Shown: positions 1 through 7,294 of the stretch, in pieces
How the letters are laid out: every line of letters starts with the position of its first letter
Numbering within the stretch: position 1 is the first letter of the stretch
Origin: Modestobacter sp.
GTDB lineage: Bacteria; Actinomycetota; Actinomycetes; Mycobacteriales; Geodermatophilaceae
Assembly (NCBI GenBank): GCA_025966175.1
Contig: JAOPVN010000313.1
Location: forward strand, 1 to 23,019
DNA length: 23,019 nucleotides
Direction: 5' to 3'
The notes under the pieces: model-generated
The model's input: the letters and a program-made list of their open reading frames with translations, nothing else
Databases searched by the model: none
What the model was told of the DNA's origin: nothing
Program-made: the position numbers and the translations under genes

Positions 1-763
1 GGCGGCCAACCAGCGGATCAACGAGGGGATCGCGCAGAAGGTCGACGCCATCGTGATCTTCCCGCTGGACGCCAACGCCGTCGGCCCCGGCGTCCAGGCC
101 GCCAAGGACGCGGGGATCCCGGTCTTCGTCTTCCAGGACATCTCCTCGATCAACGCCACCGGAAAGGTCGCCTTCCCCGACGAGGAACGCGGCAAGACCG
201 CTGGTGAGGCGCTGGCCGAGGCCGCCGGTGGCACCGGCACGGCGACGGTGCTGTCCGGGCTGCCCACGGACAACATCGAGAACGCCGTCAAGGGCGGTGT
301 CGCCGGCCTGCAGAGCGGCGTGATGACCCTGGTCGGCGACCCGAACAACCAGCGGAACCTGAAGGACGACGCGCCGGGTGCCCAGGCGATCGCCCAGGCG
401 ATCTTCCAGAACAACCCGGATCTCAAGGCGCTGCTGGTCTACAACTCCGCCTCGGCCACCGGGGCGATCGCCGCGGCCCGGCAGGCCGGGCTCGAGGGCA
501 AGGTGCTGATCGGCACGATGGCCGGGGAGGACACCAACATCACCCAGCTGCAGGACGGCACGCTGGCGGTCTCCTACGACCTGGACGGCCTGAAGTACGG
601 CAGCGTCATGGCCAAGCTGGTGACCGGCTCGCTGACCGGGGCCACCCCCGACGGCACGGTCGTCGACGCACCCGCGGGTGCTGTCTTCACCAAGGACAAC
701 GCCGGTGACTTCGTGCCGTGGACCGAGCGGGTCCACTACGTCGACATCCCGTCCACGTTCTGA
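1..763 (+). CDS. Sugar ABC transporter substrate-binding protein, 5' partial
   Basis: The reading frame is open from base 2, so the N-terminus, including any signal peptide, lies outside the window; about 253 residues are visible. It reads as a periplasmic-binding-protein type 1 fold of the ribose-binding family: the segment DAIVIFPLDANAVGPGVQAA is the typical hinge region around the sugar site ('I..P.d..a..p.v..A...GIPV'), followed by GIPVFVFQDI and a later repeat of the alternating strand-helix pattern (ALLVYNSASATGAIAAARQA). The protein would be exported and deliver a small polar ligand, probably a sugar or polyol, to the membrane permease encoded two genes downstream. The next gene's start lies 28 nt after the stop, so the two are probably co-transcribed. 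The ligand cannot be predicted. The family call is secure; substrate is unknown. Confidence 0.9.
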   Translation, partial: AANQRINEGIAQKVDAIVIFPLDANAVGPGVQAAKDAGIPVFVFQDISSINATGKVAFPDEERGKTAGEALAEAAGGTGTATVLSGLPTDNIENAVKGGVAGLQSGVMTLVGDPNNQRNLKDDAPGAQAIAQAIFQNNPDLKALLVYNSASATGAIAAARQAGLEGKVLIGTMAGEDTNITQLQDGTLAVSYDLDGLKYGSVMAKLVTGSLTGATPDGTVVDAPAGAVFTKDNAGDFVPWTERVHYVDIPSTF

Positions 764-791
764 GCCGGCCGACGCCGCGCCGGGTGGTCCC

Positions 792-2393
792 GTGACTGAC
801 GTGCAGGTGACGCCGTCCCCGGAGACCGAGCTGCGGTCCACGCCGGCGCTCGTGGTCCGGGGCCTGGTCAAGAGGTACGACGCGACGCTGGCCCTCGGCG
901 GGGTCGACGTCGAGATCCGCCGCGGTGGGGTGACCGCCGTCGTCGGGGCGAACGGCTCCGGGAAGACCACCCTGCTCAAGGTGGTGTCCGGGCTGGTGCC
1001 GGCGACCGCCGGCTCGGTGCACGGCCCGGACGGCCGGGCCGTGCACCGCCTCACCGACGCCCAGCGGGCCGGGATCGCCCTGGTGCCGCAGGAGCCGACC
1101 GTCGCCGGTCACCTGACCGTGTGGCAGAACGTGGCCCTGGGCCGGCCGTCCGCAGCCCGGGGTCCGTTCCTGGCCGACCGACGCGCCCGCCGGCTCGCCG
1201 CCGAGGCCAGCGCGGGTCTGCTGCCCTCGCACCTGCTGGACCAGCCGGCCAGCGCGCTGAACAAGTCCTCCCGGCAGCTGGTCCAGCTCGCTGCCGCGGT
1301 CGCCCGCGAACCCGCGGTGCTGCTGCTGGACGAGCCCACCGCGGTGCTCGACGAGGACGGCGTGCGCGCCCTGCACGGGCTGGTCCGACGGTTCGTCGGT
1401 GGCGGCGGCACCGTCGTGCTGGTGTCGCACCGGCTGCGCGACGTCCTCGACCTGGCCGGTTCGGTGGTGGTGCTGCGCAACGGCCTGGTCGGCCACGCAG
1501 GGCCGGTCGAGCCGGGCACCGAGCGTGAGATCGTCGCGCTGCTCTCCGCGGACGAGCGGCCCGACCGCCGGCCGCACCGCCCCGATCCGACCCACGTCGC
1601 CCTGGAGGCCACCGGCCTGCGCGGGTGGCGCGGCCTGCAGGTCGACTCGCTGGTGGTCCACCGCGGCGAGATCGTCGGGATCGCCGGGCAGAGCGGCAGC
1701 GGGCGGTCCCGGCTGGCCGCCGTGCTCGCCGGCGCGCACCCGGTCAGCGGGCAGATCCAGGTCGACGGCCGGACCGTGCCCACCGGCAGCATCGCGGCGG
1801 CCCAGGCGGCCGGCATCGCCTACATCCCCGAGGACCGTCAGGCGACGGCGATCATGGCCAACCAGTCGGCCGCGGCGAACCTGCTGGTCGGCCAGTCGGA
1901 ACGCCGGCTGCGCCGCGGCCCGTTCCGGCGGCGGAAGGCCGAGCGGGCCCACGCCGAGGAGCTGATCGACCGCTTCGAGGTGCGCCCGCCCGAACCCGAC
2001 CGCCCGGCCGGCCTGCTGTCGGGCGGCAACCAGCAGAAGCTGGTCGTCGCCCGGGCCCTGGCGCGCACGAGGGTGGTCGTCGTCGCCGACGAGCCGACCC
2101 AGGGCGTCGACGCCAGTGCCCGCGGCGCCATCCACGCCGCGCTGTTCGACGCCGCGGCCGACGGGGCGGGCATCGTCGCCGTCTGCAGCGAGTTCGAGGA
2201 GCTCTTCGAGATCTCCGACCGGATCGTCGTCCTCTGTGACGGGCGGATCGTGCTGGACCGCCCGCGCAGCCAGCTCACCCCCGGTGCGGTGCTCGCCGCC
2301 TCCCTGGGCTCCGCGGTGCCCGCCGACGACCCGCCGGGCACCGCGTCTCCCGACCCCACCCCCGCAGGACGCCCCCCGGAGGGCCAGCCATGA
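792..2393 (+). CDS. Ribose-type (RbsA/XylG-like) sugar ABC transporter ATPase, two fused nucleotide-binding domains
   Basis: About 533 residues, the usual length for RbsA-type ATPases, which carry two ATPase domains in one chain. Domain 1 has Walker A GANGSGKTT (residues ~52-60) and Walker B VLLLDEPT (~176-183), but its signature helix is degenerate (NKSSRQL in place of LSGGQ). Domain 2 has a degenerate Walker A, GQSGSGRS (~299-306, Lys replaced by Arg), but an intact signature LSGGNQQK (~409) and DEPTQGVD (~433). One complete composite site from complementary degenerate halves is typical of this family. It would power import by the permease next to it. The frame is open further upstream, overlapping the previous gene, but that part has no homology-like character; GTG at 792 gives a sensible N-terminus, though its Shine-Dalgarno is weak. 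The stop overlaps the next start as ATGA. Confidence 0.92.
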   Translation: MTDVQVTPSPETELRSTPALVVRGLVKRYDATLALGGVDVEIRRGGVTAVVGANGSGKTTLLKVVSGLVPATAGSVHGPDGRAVHRLTDAQRAGIALVPQEPTVAGHLTVWQNVALGRPSAARGPFLADRRARRLAAEASAGLLPSHLLDQPASALNKSSRQLVQLAAAVAREPAVLLLDEPTAVLDEDGVRALHGLVRRFVGGGGTVVLVSHRLRDVLDLAGSVVVLRNGLVGHAGPVEPGTEREIVALLSADERPDRRPHRPDPTHVALEATGLRGWRGLQVDSLVVHRGEIVGIAGQSGSGRSRLAAVLAGAHPVSGQIQVDGRTVPTGSIAAAQAAGIAYIPEDRQATAIMANQSAAANLLVGQSERRLRRGPFRRRKAERAHAEELIDRFEVRPPEPDRPAGLLSGGNQQKLVVARALARTRVVVVADEPTQGVDASARGAIHAALFDAAADGAGIVAVCSEFEELFEISDRIVVLCDGRIVLDRPRSQLTPGAVLAASLGSAVPADDPPGTASPDPTPAGRPPEGQP

Positions 2394-3373
2394 CCGTCAC
2401 CGCCGCACCGCCCACCCCCAGCACCACCGCGGACCGGCCCCGCCGCCTGCTGCCCGGCGGGCAGCAGGCGGTCTTCCTGGTGGTCATCGCGCTGATGCTG
2501 GCCGGCGCCCTGGTGTTCCTCCCGCAACTGCGCAGCTCCACCTACCTGATGGTGCAGCTGGCGACCTACTCCGCGGTGCTGATCATGGCGCTGGGGCAGA
2601 CGTTCGTCGTCGTCCAGGTGGGCTTCGACCTCTCCACCGGAGCGGTGCAGGGGTTCGTCGGCGGGCTGGTCTTCCTGATGGTCGGCTGGGGGCTGGCCGA
2701 CGGTCCGGTCATCCTGGTCGCGCTGCTCGCCGCCGGGGCGATCGGGTACTTCGTGCACGGCGTGCTGATCGCCAAGGCCAGGATGAACTTCTTCATCGTC
2801 ACGCTGGCCAGCTTCACGATCCTGCCCAGCCTGCTGCGGGTGATCCTCGACGGCTCGAGCAAGCCGGTCTTCAGCCCGGCCCTGGACTGGCTGGCCAACA
2901 GCTCGACGCTGGGCATCCGCAACCCGGTCATCCTGGCCGCGATCGTCTTCGCCGTGCTCTGGGTGGTGCTCAACCGGACGGTTTTCGGCCGCAACGTCTA
3001 CGCCGTGGGCAGCAACCGGGAAGCGGCCCGGTTGGCCGGCGTGCGGGTCGACCGGGTGACCATGACCTCCTATGCCATCTGTGCGGTCTGCGCGGGGATC
3101 GCCGGCCTGCTGCTGTTGGGCTCCCTGGGCGCGGCGGACCCGTCGGCCGGGCTGGGCAACGAGTTCTTCGCGCTCACCGCGGTGCTCCTCGGCGGCACTC
3201 GCTTCTCCGGCGGGCAGGGCTCGCTGGCCGGCACGCTGCTCGGGCTGCTGTTCCTGGTCGTGCTGTCGAACATCCTGCTGCTCGGCGGGATGCCGCAGTT
3301 CTGGATCGGCGCGTTGAAGGGCGTGGTGCTGCTGGCCGCGGTCGGGATCGACCGGGCACGCCGGGACACCTGA
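2390..3373 (+). CDS. Ribose-type (RbsC-like) sugar ABC transporter permease
   Basis: 327 residues, mostly hydrophobic, with about eight to ten membrane segments. It belongs to the BPD_transp_2 permease family: the first conserved block is GFDLSTGAVQGFVGG (family pattern 'G.DLSvG....l'), and the C-terminal half has YAVGSNREAARLAGV (the cytoplasmic coupling loop 'yavGgN..aArl.Gi') and LGGTRFSGGQGSLAGTLLG. It forms the membrane channel of the importer with the preceding ATPase and binding protein. ATG at 2390 overlaps the ATPase stop by 4 nt, implying translational coupling. The regulator gene follows 38 nt downstream of the stop. The family is certain; the transported sugar is not determined. 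Confidence 0.93.
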   Translation: MTVTAAPPTPSTTADRPRRLLPGGQQAVFLVVIALMLAGALVFLPQLRSSTYLMVQLATYSAVLIMALGQTFVVVQVGFDLSTGAVQGFVGGLVFLMVGWGLADGPVILVALLAAGAIGYFVHGVLIAKARMNFFIVTLASFTILPSLLRVILDGSSKPVFSPALDWLANSSTLGIRNPVILAAIVFAVLWVVLNRTVFGRNVYAVGSNREAARLAGVRVDRVTMTSYAICAVCAGIAGLLLLGSLGAADPSAGLGNEFFALTAVLLGGTRFSGGQGSLAGTLLGLLFLVVLSNILLLGGMPQFWIGALKGVVLLAAVGIDRARRDT

Positions 3374-3411
3374 CCCGTCACAGCCGGCCCACGCGGGAGC
3401 ATGATCGCCAC

Positions 3412-5025
3412 ATGCTGGACCAGGCCCCGTTCGTCAGCCTCGGGCAGCTGCTCGCCCTCGGGCTCCTGCCCGGCTTCGAGGTGGTGGGCGGCGCGGCCGC
3501 GCTCGACCGGCCGTTGCGCGCCGTCCTCCCCGGCACCGCAGCGCGCCGGATCGGCGACGTGCGGGCCGGGACCGTGGTCGTGTTCGAGGGCGGCCAGCTC
3601 GACGTCACCGACGTGACCGCCGACCTGGCCCTCCGGCTCGGCCACAGCGCCGGGATCGCGGGACTGGTGCTGGAGCGCCCGGCCGGGACGGTGCCGCTGG
3701 CGACCCGGCGGCTCGCCGACAAGTTCGGCATCCCGCTGGTCCTGCTCGACCACGTCGACCCGGCCGCCGTCGTCGCCGCCCTGGACCCCTACGTCCGGGG
3801 CCCGGAGGTCGTCGGCGCGACGATGGTGAGCCAGACGGCGCTCCGGCTGGGCACCAGCGCGCAGACCCCCGACGCCCTGGTGACCGTGCTCTGCGAGACG
3901 TTGAACAGCCCGGTCGCGCTGGTCGACAGCGAGGGACGGCTGGTCGCCGGCGCCCCCGCCGCGCAGCAGGCGATGACCCGCGGCGGGCTGGTCGGCCACC
4001 TCCAGCTGCGGCAGCCCGCGGCCTCCACCCAGTCCCAGGACGACTGCGTGATCGTGCTGCAGCCAGTGCTGCTGGCCCGCGGTGGGCCGGCCAACCTGTG
4101 GCTGGTCGCCCGGCTGCCGCAGGGCGGACCGTCGCTGGTGGAGCCGGCCCGGCAGTCGCTGCGGATCGGCGCCTGGGCATTCACCTCCTACCTGGCCACC
4201 CAGTCGATGGTCGCCGAGCAGCAGAGCCGGCAGCGGGCGCTGTTGCTGACCGAGATCCTGGAGCACGCGGAGAACCCGCCGCGGCGGACGGTGGAGCGGG
4301 CGACGGCAGCCGGCTGGCGGCTGTCCGGGTGGCACACCGCCGTGCACCTGACGGTCAACCAGCCGGCGGGCCGGTCCCGGCCGGCCGACCTCAAGCTCCG
4401 GATCGAGGAGTCGCTGGCCCGGGAGGGGCTGCCGACCACCCTGGTCGACCGGCCCGAGGGCTGGGTGCTGTGGACGACGTCGGACGTGGAGCCGGAACCA
4501 CCGGAGGGCATCCACCTGACCCGGAAGGTGCGGCTGGCGCTGCTGCGGGAGGAACGGGACCGGCTCCGGATGCGGCTGTGCGCAGGGGTCGGCCGTCCCT
4601 ACCAGGGAACCGCCGGGCTCAAGCAGTCGATGCACGAGGCGAAGCAGGCATCGCTGCTGGCCCGGACCCAGGAACGGGCCGGTGCGGTCGAGCACATCGA
4701 CGCGATGAGCCTCAAGCGGCTGCTGCTGGGCTGGTACGCCTCGGGGCCGCTCCGTGAGGTGGCCGCCGAGCTGCTGGCCCCGCTGCGCGACGCGGACCCC
4801 GGCGGTGAGCTCGTGCGCACGCTGGGCACCTACCTCGACCACGAGTCGTCGGCCACGACGACCGCCCTCGTGCTGGGCGTCCACCGCAACACGGTGCTGC
4901 ACCGGCTGGACCGGATCCGCGGGCTGCTGGCCGTCGACCTCTCCCGCCCCGACGAACGGCTGGTGGCGCACCTGGCCACCCGGATGACCGGCGCCGAGCA
5001 GCCGGCCGAGTTCGACGCCCGCTGA
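3412..5025 (+). CDS. PucR-family transcriptional regulator
   Basis: 537 residues. The N-terminal ~120 residues match the PucR purine-catabolism-regulator-like domain (LGQLLALGLLPGFEVVGG, then GDVRAGTVVVFEGG and LADKFGIPLVLLDH). A middle GAF/GGDEF-like region follows, including CAGVGRPYQGTAGLKQSMHEA, typical of the CdaR GGDEF-like domain. The C-terminus is the PucR/CdaR helix-turn-helix: LVRTLGTYLDHESSATTTA followed by VHRNTVLHRLDRI. Known members are often activators of adjacent catabolic operons responding to small metabolites; here the obvious target is the ribose-type transporter operon it ends, but that is inference. The frame is open far upstream through the permease gene in another frame; ATG 3412 is chosen because it gives the standard PucR N-terminus, with GGGAG 12 nt upstream. 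Confidence 0.9.
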   Translation: MLDQAPFVSLGQLLALGLLPGFEVVGGAAALDRPLRAVLPGTAARRIGDVRAGTVVVFEGGQLDVTDVTADLALRLGHSAGIAGLVLERPAGTVPLATRRLADKFGIPLVLLDHVDPAAVVAALDPYVRGPEVVGATMVSQTALRLGTSAQTPDALVTVLCETLNSPVALVDSEGRLVAGAPAAQQAMTRGGLVGHLQLRQPAASTQSQDDCVIVLQPVLLARGGPANLWLVARLPQGGPSLVEPARQSLRIGAWAFTSYLATQSMVAEQQSRQRALLLTEILEHAENPPRRTVERATAAGWRLSGWHTAVHLTVNQPAGRSRPADLKLRIEESLAREGLPTTLVDRPEGWVLWTTSDVEPEPPEGIHLTRKVRLALLREERDRLRMRLCAGVGRPYQGTAGLKQSMHEAKQASLLARTQERAGAVEHIDAMSLKRLLLGWYASGPLREVAAELLAPLRDADPGGELVRTLGTYLDHESSATTTALVLGVHRNTVLHRLDRIRGLLAVDLSRPDERLVAHLATRMTGAEQPAEFDAR

Positions 5026-5203
5026 CCGCCACCGCGAGGTCCGGATGGGCAGGTCTGCCGATGGGCACGGTCGCCCGGATGGGCTGTCATGGGAGGCGCC
5101 CCAGCTGGCGGACGTCGGCCACCCGCACCTCTGCCTGGCCGCCGGCCCGACCCAGGGTGGGCCGCGCAGCCACTCCCCCGACCCACCCCCGAGGACCCGG
5201 CTC
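5026..5203. other. Intergenic segment with three GATGGGC direct repeats
   Basis: Between the PucR gene and the next small gene the 7-mer GATGGGC occurs at 5044-5050, 5060-5066 and 5078-5084, all in the same direction and 16 and 18 nt apart. No clear hairpin terminator or promoter stands out. The repeats could be a binding site for a regulator or chance in GC-rich DNA. Confidence 0.35.
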
Positions 5204-5554
5204 ATGAGCTCTTCCGCGGAATCCCACGAGATCGCCATCGCGATCGACGGCCGGCTCGCCGCGAGTGCGACGGTCAGCCGGACGGACGACCCGGCGGTCG
5301 TCCGGTCCGCGATGCACGTCGAGTCGGGGCACCTGCCGCCGGGAGCACGTTCGGGGCTCGTCGACGCCGTCCTGGACGACCCCACGGTCCGGCGCGCCTC
5401 GCACCTGAGCGCCAGCATGCCCATCGGTGAGACCGAGATGGTGGACCGGGTCCGCGAGCGCGCCGACTCGGTCGAGCTGCGGGCGACCGGCGCGACCAAG
5501 ATGGTGGAGTGCGACCTGCCCCCTGATCCGGCAGCTCCCGGGACGACGGGCTGA
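5204..5554 (+). CDS. Small hypothetical protein, 116 aa
   Basis: I do not recognise this protein. ATG at 5204 is preceded by GAGGA with an 8-nt spacer (5191-5195), a good ribosome binding site, and the frame has the codon bias of its neighbours, so it is probably expressed. The sequence is charged and soluble, with no signal peptide or membrane segment: a strand-like start (EIAIAIDGRLAASATVSR), a middle rich in Asp, Arg and Val, and a strand-like end (VELRATGATKMVECDLPP). The two halves suggest a small alpha/beta protein. The open frame extends upstream to 5045, but that part is Pro/Gly-rich and unlike coding sequence. It runs convergently into the next gene with a single base between the two stop codons. 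Confidence 0.65.
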   Translation: MSSSAESHEIAIAIDGRLAASATVSRTDDPAVVRSAMHVESGHLPPGARSGLVDAVLDDPTVRRASHLSASMPIGETEMVDRVRERADSVELRATGATKMVECDLPPDPAAPGTTG

Positions 5555-5563
5555 GTCAGCCCG
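5547..5563. terminator. Palindrome containing the stop codons of two convergent genes
   Basis: CGGGCTGA-G-TCAGCCCG is a perfect 8-bp inverted repeat around one base; it can fold as a 7-bp GC-rich stem with a 3-nt loop. The TGA of the rightward gene (5552-5554) and the TCA (TGA on the minus strand, 5556-5558) of the leftward gene are both inside it. It is symmetrical, so it could act as a short terminator or pause in both directions. Confidence 0.5.
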
Positions 5564-6149
5564 GGGAGAAGGCCTGCTGTGCGCACTCGGCCGACAGCAG
5601 CGTGAACCGCCAGGCCGGCGGCGGTCGCAGGCCGTGCAGCACGACCCGGCAGGCGCCCAGGTCGGCGACGCCGGCGAATCCCTCCTCGCGCTGATGCAGC
5701 CAGAGCACGAACGTGTGCCCGTCGACGTCCATCGTGGTGCGGGACCACGTCCGGACGTCGTCCAGCCGTACGGCCACCGCGCGGCCGGTCGCGCCGGCGT
5801 GCTCGGTGCACCGGCGGGTCTCCTCGGCGGACAGCTGGTACGGGATCAGCTTCAGCAACATGCTGGTGACCGCCGTCTCGGCGATGCCGCGCAGGCTCCC
5901 GTCGACGGTCCAGTCGCCGTTCTCGCCGGGGCGGCAGCCGCGTCGGGCGATGGTGCGCACCGACCACGGCGGTGCCGCGTCGGCCGGGGTGTTCGGCCGC
6001 GGGCCGGGGCCGACGCTGACGTCCTCCCAGTAGGGCAGGGCGCTCCCGGCGACGCTCCCCCGGCCGGTGGCGAGCACGTGCAGGGACCGCGTCGGCACAC
6101 CCGCCGGCACCAGCACCGGCATGTCGAGGCCGGCCAGCGAGATCGTCAT
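5556..6149 (-). CDS. Hypothetical protein, 197 aa
   Basis: I do not recognise this protein. It begins MTISLAGLDMPVLVPAGVPT and ends about 197 residues later. Notable parts are a Pro/Gly-rich segment (SVGPGPRPNTPADAAPPW), a helix-like middle (ETAVTSMLLKLIPYQLSAEE) and a strand-rich C-terminal part with VDGHTFVLWLHQREEGFAGV and WRFTLLSAE. No signal peptide or membrane helix is evident. The frame stays open on the minus strand to 6818, but that extension is antisense to the hydrolase gene and is taken to be a shadow. ATG 6149 is the first sensible start but has no strong Shine-Dalgarno, so the start is uncertain; ATG 6122 is an alternative. It is divergent from the hydrolase gene, sharing a 162-bp control region. 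Confidence 0.6.
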   Translation of the reverse strand: MTISLAGLDMPVLVPAGVPTRSLHVLATGRGSVAGSALPYWEDVSVGPGPRPNTPADAAPPWSVRTIARRGCRPGENGDWTVDGSLRGIAETAVTSMLLKLIPYQLSAEETRRCTEHAGATGRAVAVRLDDVRTWSRTTMDVDGHTFVLWLHQREEGFAGVADLGACRVVLHGLRPPPAWRFTLLSAECAQQAFSPG

Positions 6150-6190
6150 CGAGAATGATCTACACCCCCGCGGCACCGGAGTCGAGACGC

Positions 6191-6202
6191 TGGCGTACGC
6201 CA
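6191..6202. promoter_or_regulatory. Perfect 12-bp palindrome in a divergent intergenic region, possible operator
   Basis: TGGCGTACGCCA lies in the 162-bp gap between the leftward hypothetical gene (start 6149) and the rightward hydrolase gene (start 6312). It is a perfect inverted repeat of the size bound by dimeric regulators. No regulator gene is adjacent, so the assignment is tentative. Confidence 0.35.
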
Positions 6203-6298
6203 CTGACCTGCAGTTGGACACCGTCGCCGCGCCCGGGCACCTGGTCGACTGCGGAGCCCGTCCGCCGACGTCCGTCCCCGGCGACGGAGGGTCACCTC

Positions 6299-6304
6299 TA
6301 GCAT
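6299..6304 (+). promoter_or_regulatory. Possible -10 element for a leaderless transcript of the hydrolase gene
   Basis: TAGCAT fits the actinobacterial TANNNT -10 pattern and ends 7 nt before the GTG start at 6312, so transcription would begin at or next to the start codon. The only Shine-Dalgarno-like motif (GGAGG, 6286-6290) is 21 nt upstream, too far to serve. I see no convincing -35 element. Confidence 0.4.
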
Positions 6305-6311
6305 CGACCGC

Positions 6312-7268
6312 GTGCCGTCCGACAACATCCGGATCGACCTGCAGGACGCTCTCGGCGCACTCCGCCCGCCGGATCGGACGGACATCGTGGTCCACCGGGC
6401 CGACGTCGCTGCCGGCGTCCGCCGCGAAGCCGCTCAGCTCGACCCGCAGGACGTGCTGATCAGCGACGTCCACGTGCCGGACCCGGGCGGGCGCGCCCCG
6501 TCGCTGCGGCTGCGGCTCTACCGGCCTGCGGGAGCGGCACCGCCGCACGCCGGCGTCCTCTGGATGCACGGCGGCGCGTTCTCCACGGGCCTCCCCGAGG
6601 CCTGCGACCGGATCGCCCGCGACATCGTGGCAGCGCTCGGCGTTGCGGTGGTGTCGCCGGACTACCGGCTGGCCCCGGAGTTCCCCTTCCCCGCCGCCTT
6701 CGAGGACTGCCTCCGCGCGCTGACGTGGATGCGCGCCGAGGACGGGCTCGGCCTCGGCCGGATCGCCGTGGCCGGCGCCAGCGCGGGCGGCACCCTCGCG
6801 GCTGCGCTGGCGCTGCACGCCCGTGACGACGGTCAGCCGCTGAGCCTCCAGCTGTTGCTGTACCCCCCACTGGACGACCGCCAGGACGGCGACTGGGATC
6901 AGCGGTACGCCCGGACGCCGATCATCACCAGCGACGACACCCGCACCATGTGGCGGCGTTACCTGCCCGCCGACGAGCCGGTGAGCCCCTACGCCGCCCC
7001 GGGGCGGGCCGCCGACCTCTCGGGACTGGCACCGGCCTACCTGTGTCTCGCCGACAACGACCCGCTCCGCGACGAGGGGCTGGAGTACGCGCGCCGGCTC
7101 ATCCGGTCAGGCGTGCCGACCGAGCTGCACCACCTGCCGGGGACCTTCCACGGTTTCGACGCGATCGCCCCGGATGCGCCCACCACCCGCGCGGTGGTCG
7201 ATTCCTACCTGGGCGCGCTCCGCGCGGCGCTGCTGGACGACCCGGTCGTGGCGGCCGCCCCGCAGTAG
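6312..7268 (+). CDS. Alpha/beta hydrolase, hormone-sensitive-lipase family esterase
   Basis: 318 residues, the normal length for this family (Abhydrolase_3, HSL family). It has the oxyanion-hole motif HGG (86-88), the family block SPDYRLAPEFPFP (~115-127), the nucleophile elbow GASAGG with Ser157, the acid residue in DNDPLRDEG (Asp250) and the catalytic His280 in GTFHGFD, so the full triad is present. Such enzymes hydrolyse esters of short or medium-chain acids; the natural substrate is unknown. No signal peptide is seen, so it is probably cytoplasmic. The start is GTG 6312 and may be leaderless. It converges on the ADP-ribosylglycohydrolase-family gene, with 26 nt between stops, and shows no clear link to the LacI-controlled locus. 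The family call is secure. Confidence 0.92.
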   Translation: MPSDNIRIDLQDALGALRPPDRTDIVVHRADVAAGVRREAAQLDPQDVLISDVHVPDPGGRAPSLRLRLYRPAGAAPPHAGVLWMHGGAFSTGLPEACDRIARDIVAALGVAVVSPDYRLAPEFPFPAAFEDCLRALTWMRAEDGLGLGRIAVAGASAGGTLAAALALHARDDGQPLSLQLLLYPPLDDRQDGDWDQRYARTPIITSDDTRTMWRRYLPADEPVSPYAAPGRAADLSGLAPAYLCLADNDPLRDEGLEYARRLIRSGVPTELHHLPGTFHGFDAIAPDAPTTRAVVDSYLGALRAALLDDPVVAAAPQ

Positions 7269-7294
7269 CGGGCTCTGCGGAGCGGCCGTGCGGG

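Noticed and set aside
2116..5025. A long plus-strand frame that would fuse the transporter region to the PucR protein
   Set aside because: The part before 3412 overlaps the ATPase and permease genes in another frame and reads as Ala/Arg/Pro-rich nonsense; the PucR domain starts cleanly at ATG 3412.
3070..5967. A 965-codon open frame on the minus strand
   Set aside because: It is antisense to the permease end, the whole PucR gene and the small gene, has low-complexity Arg/Gly/Pro-rich sequence without motifs, and is a normal by-product of high-GC third positions.
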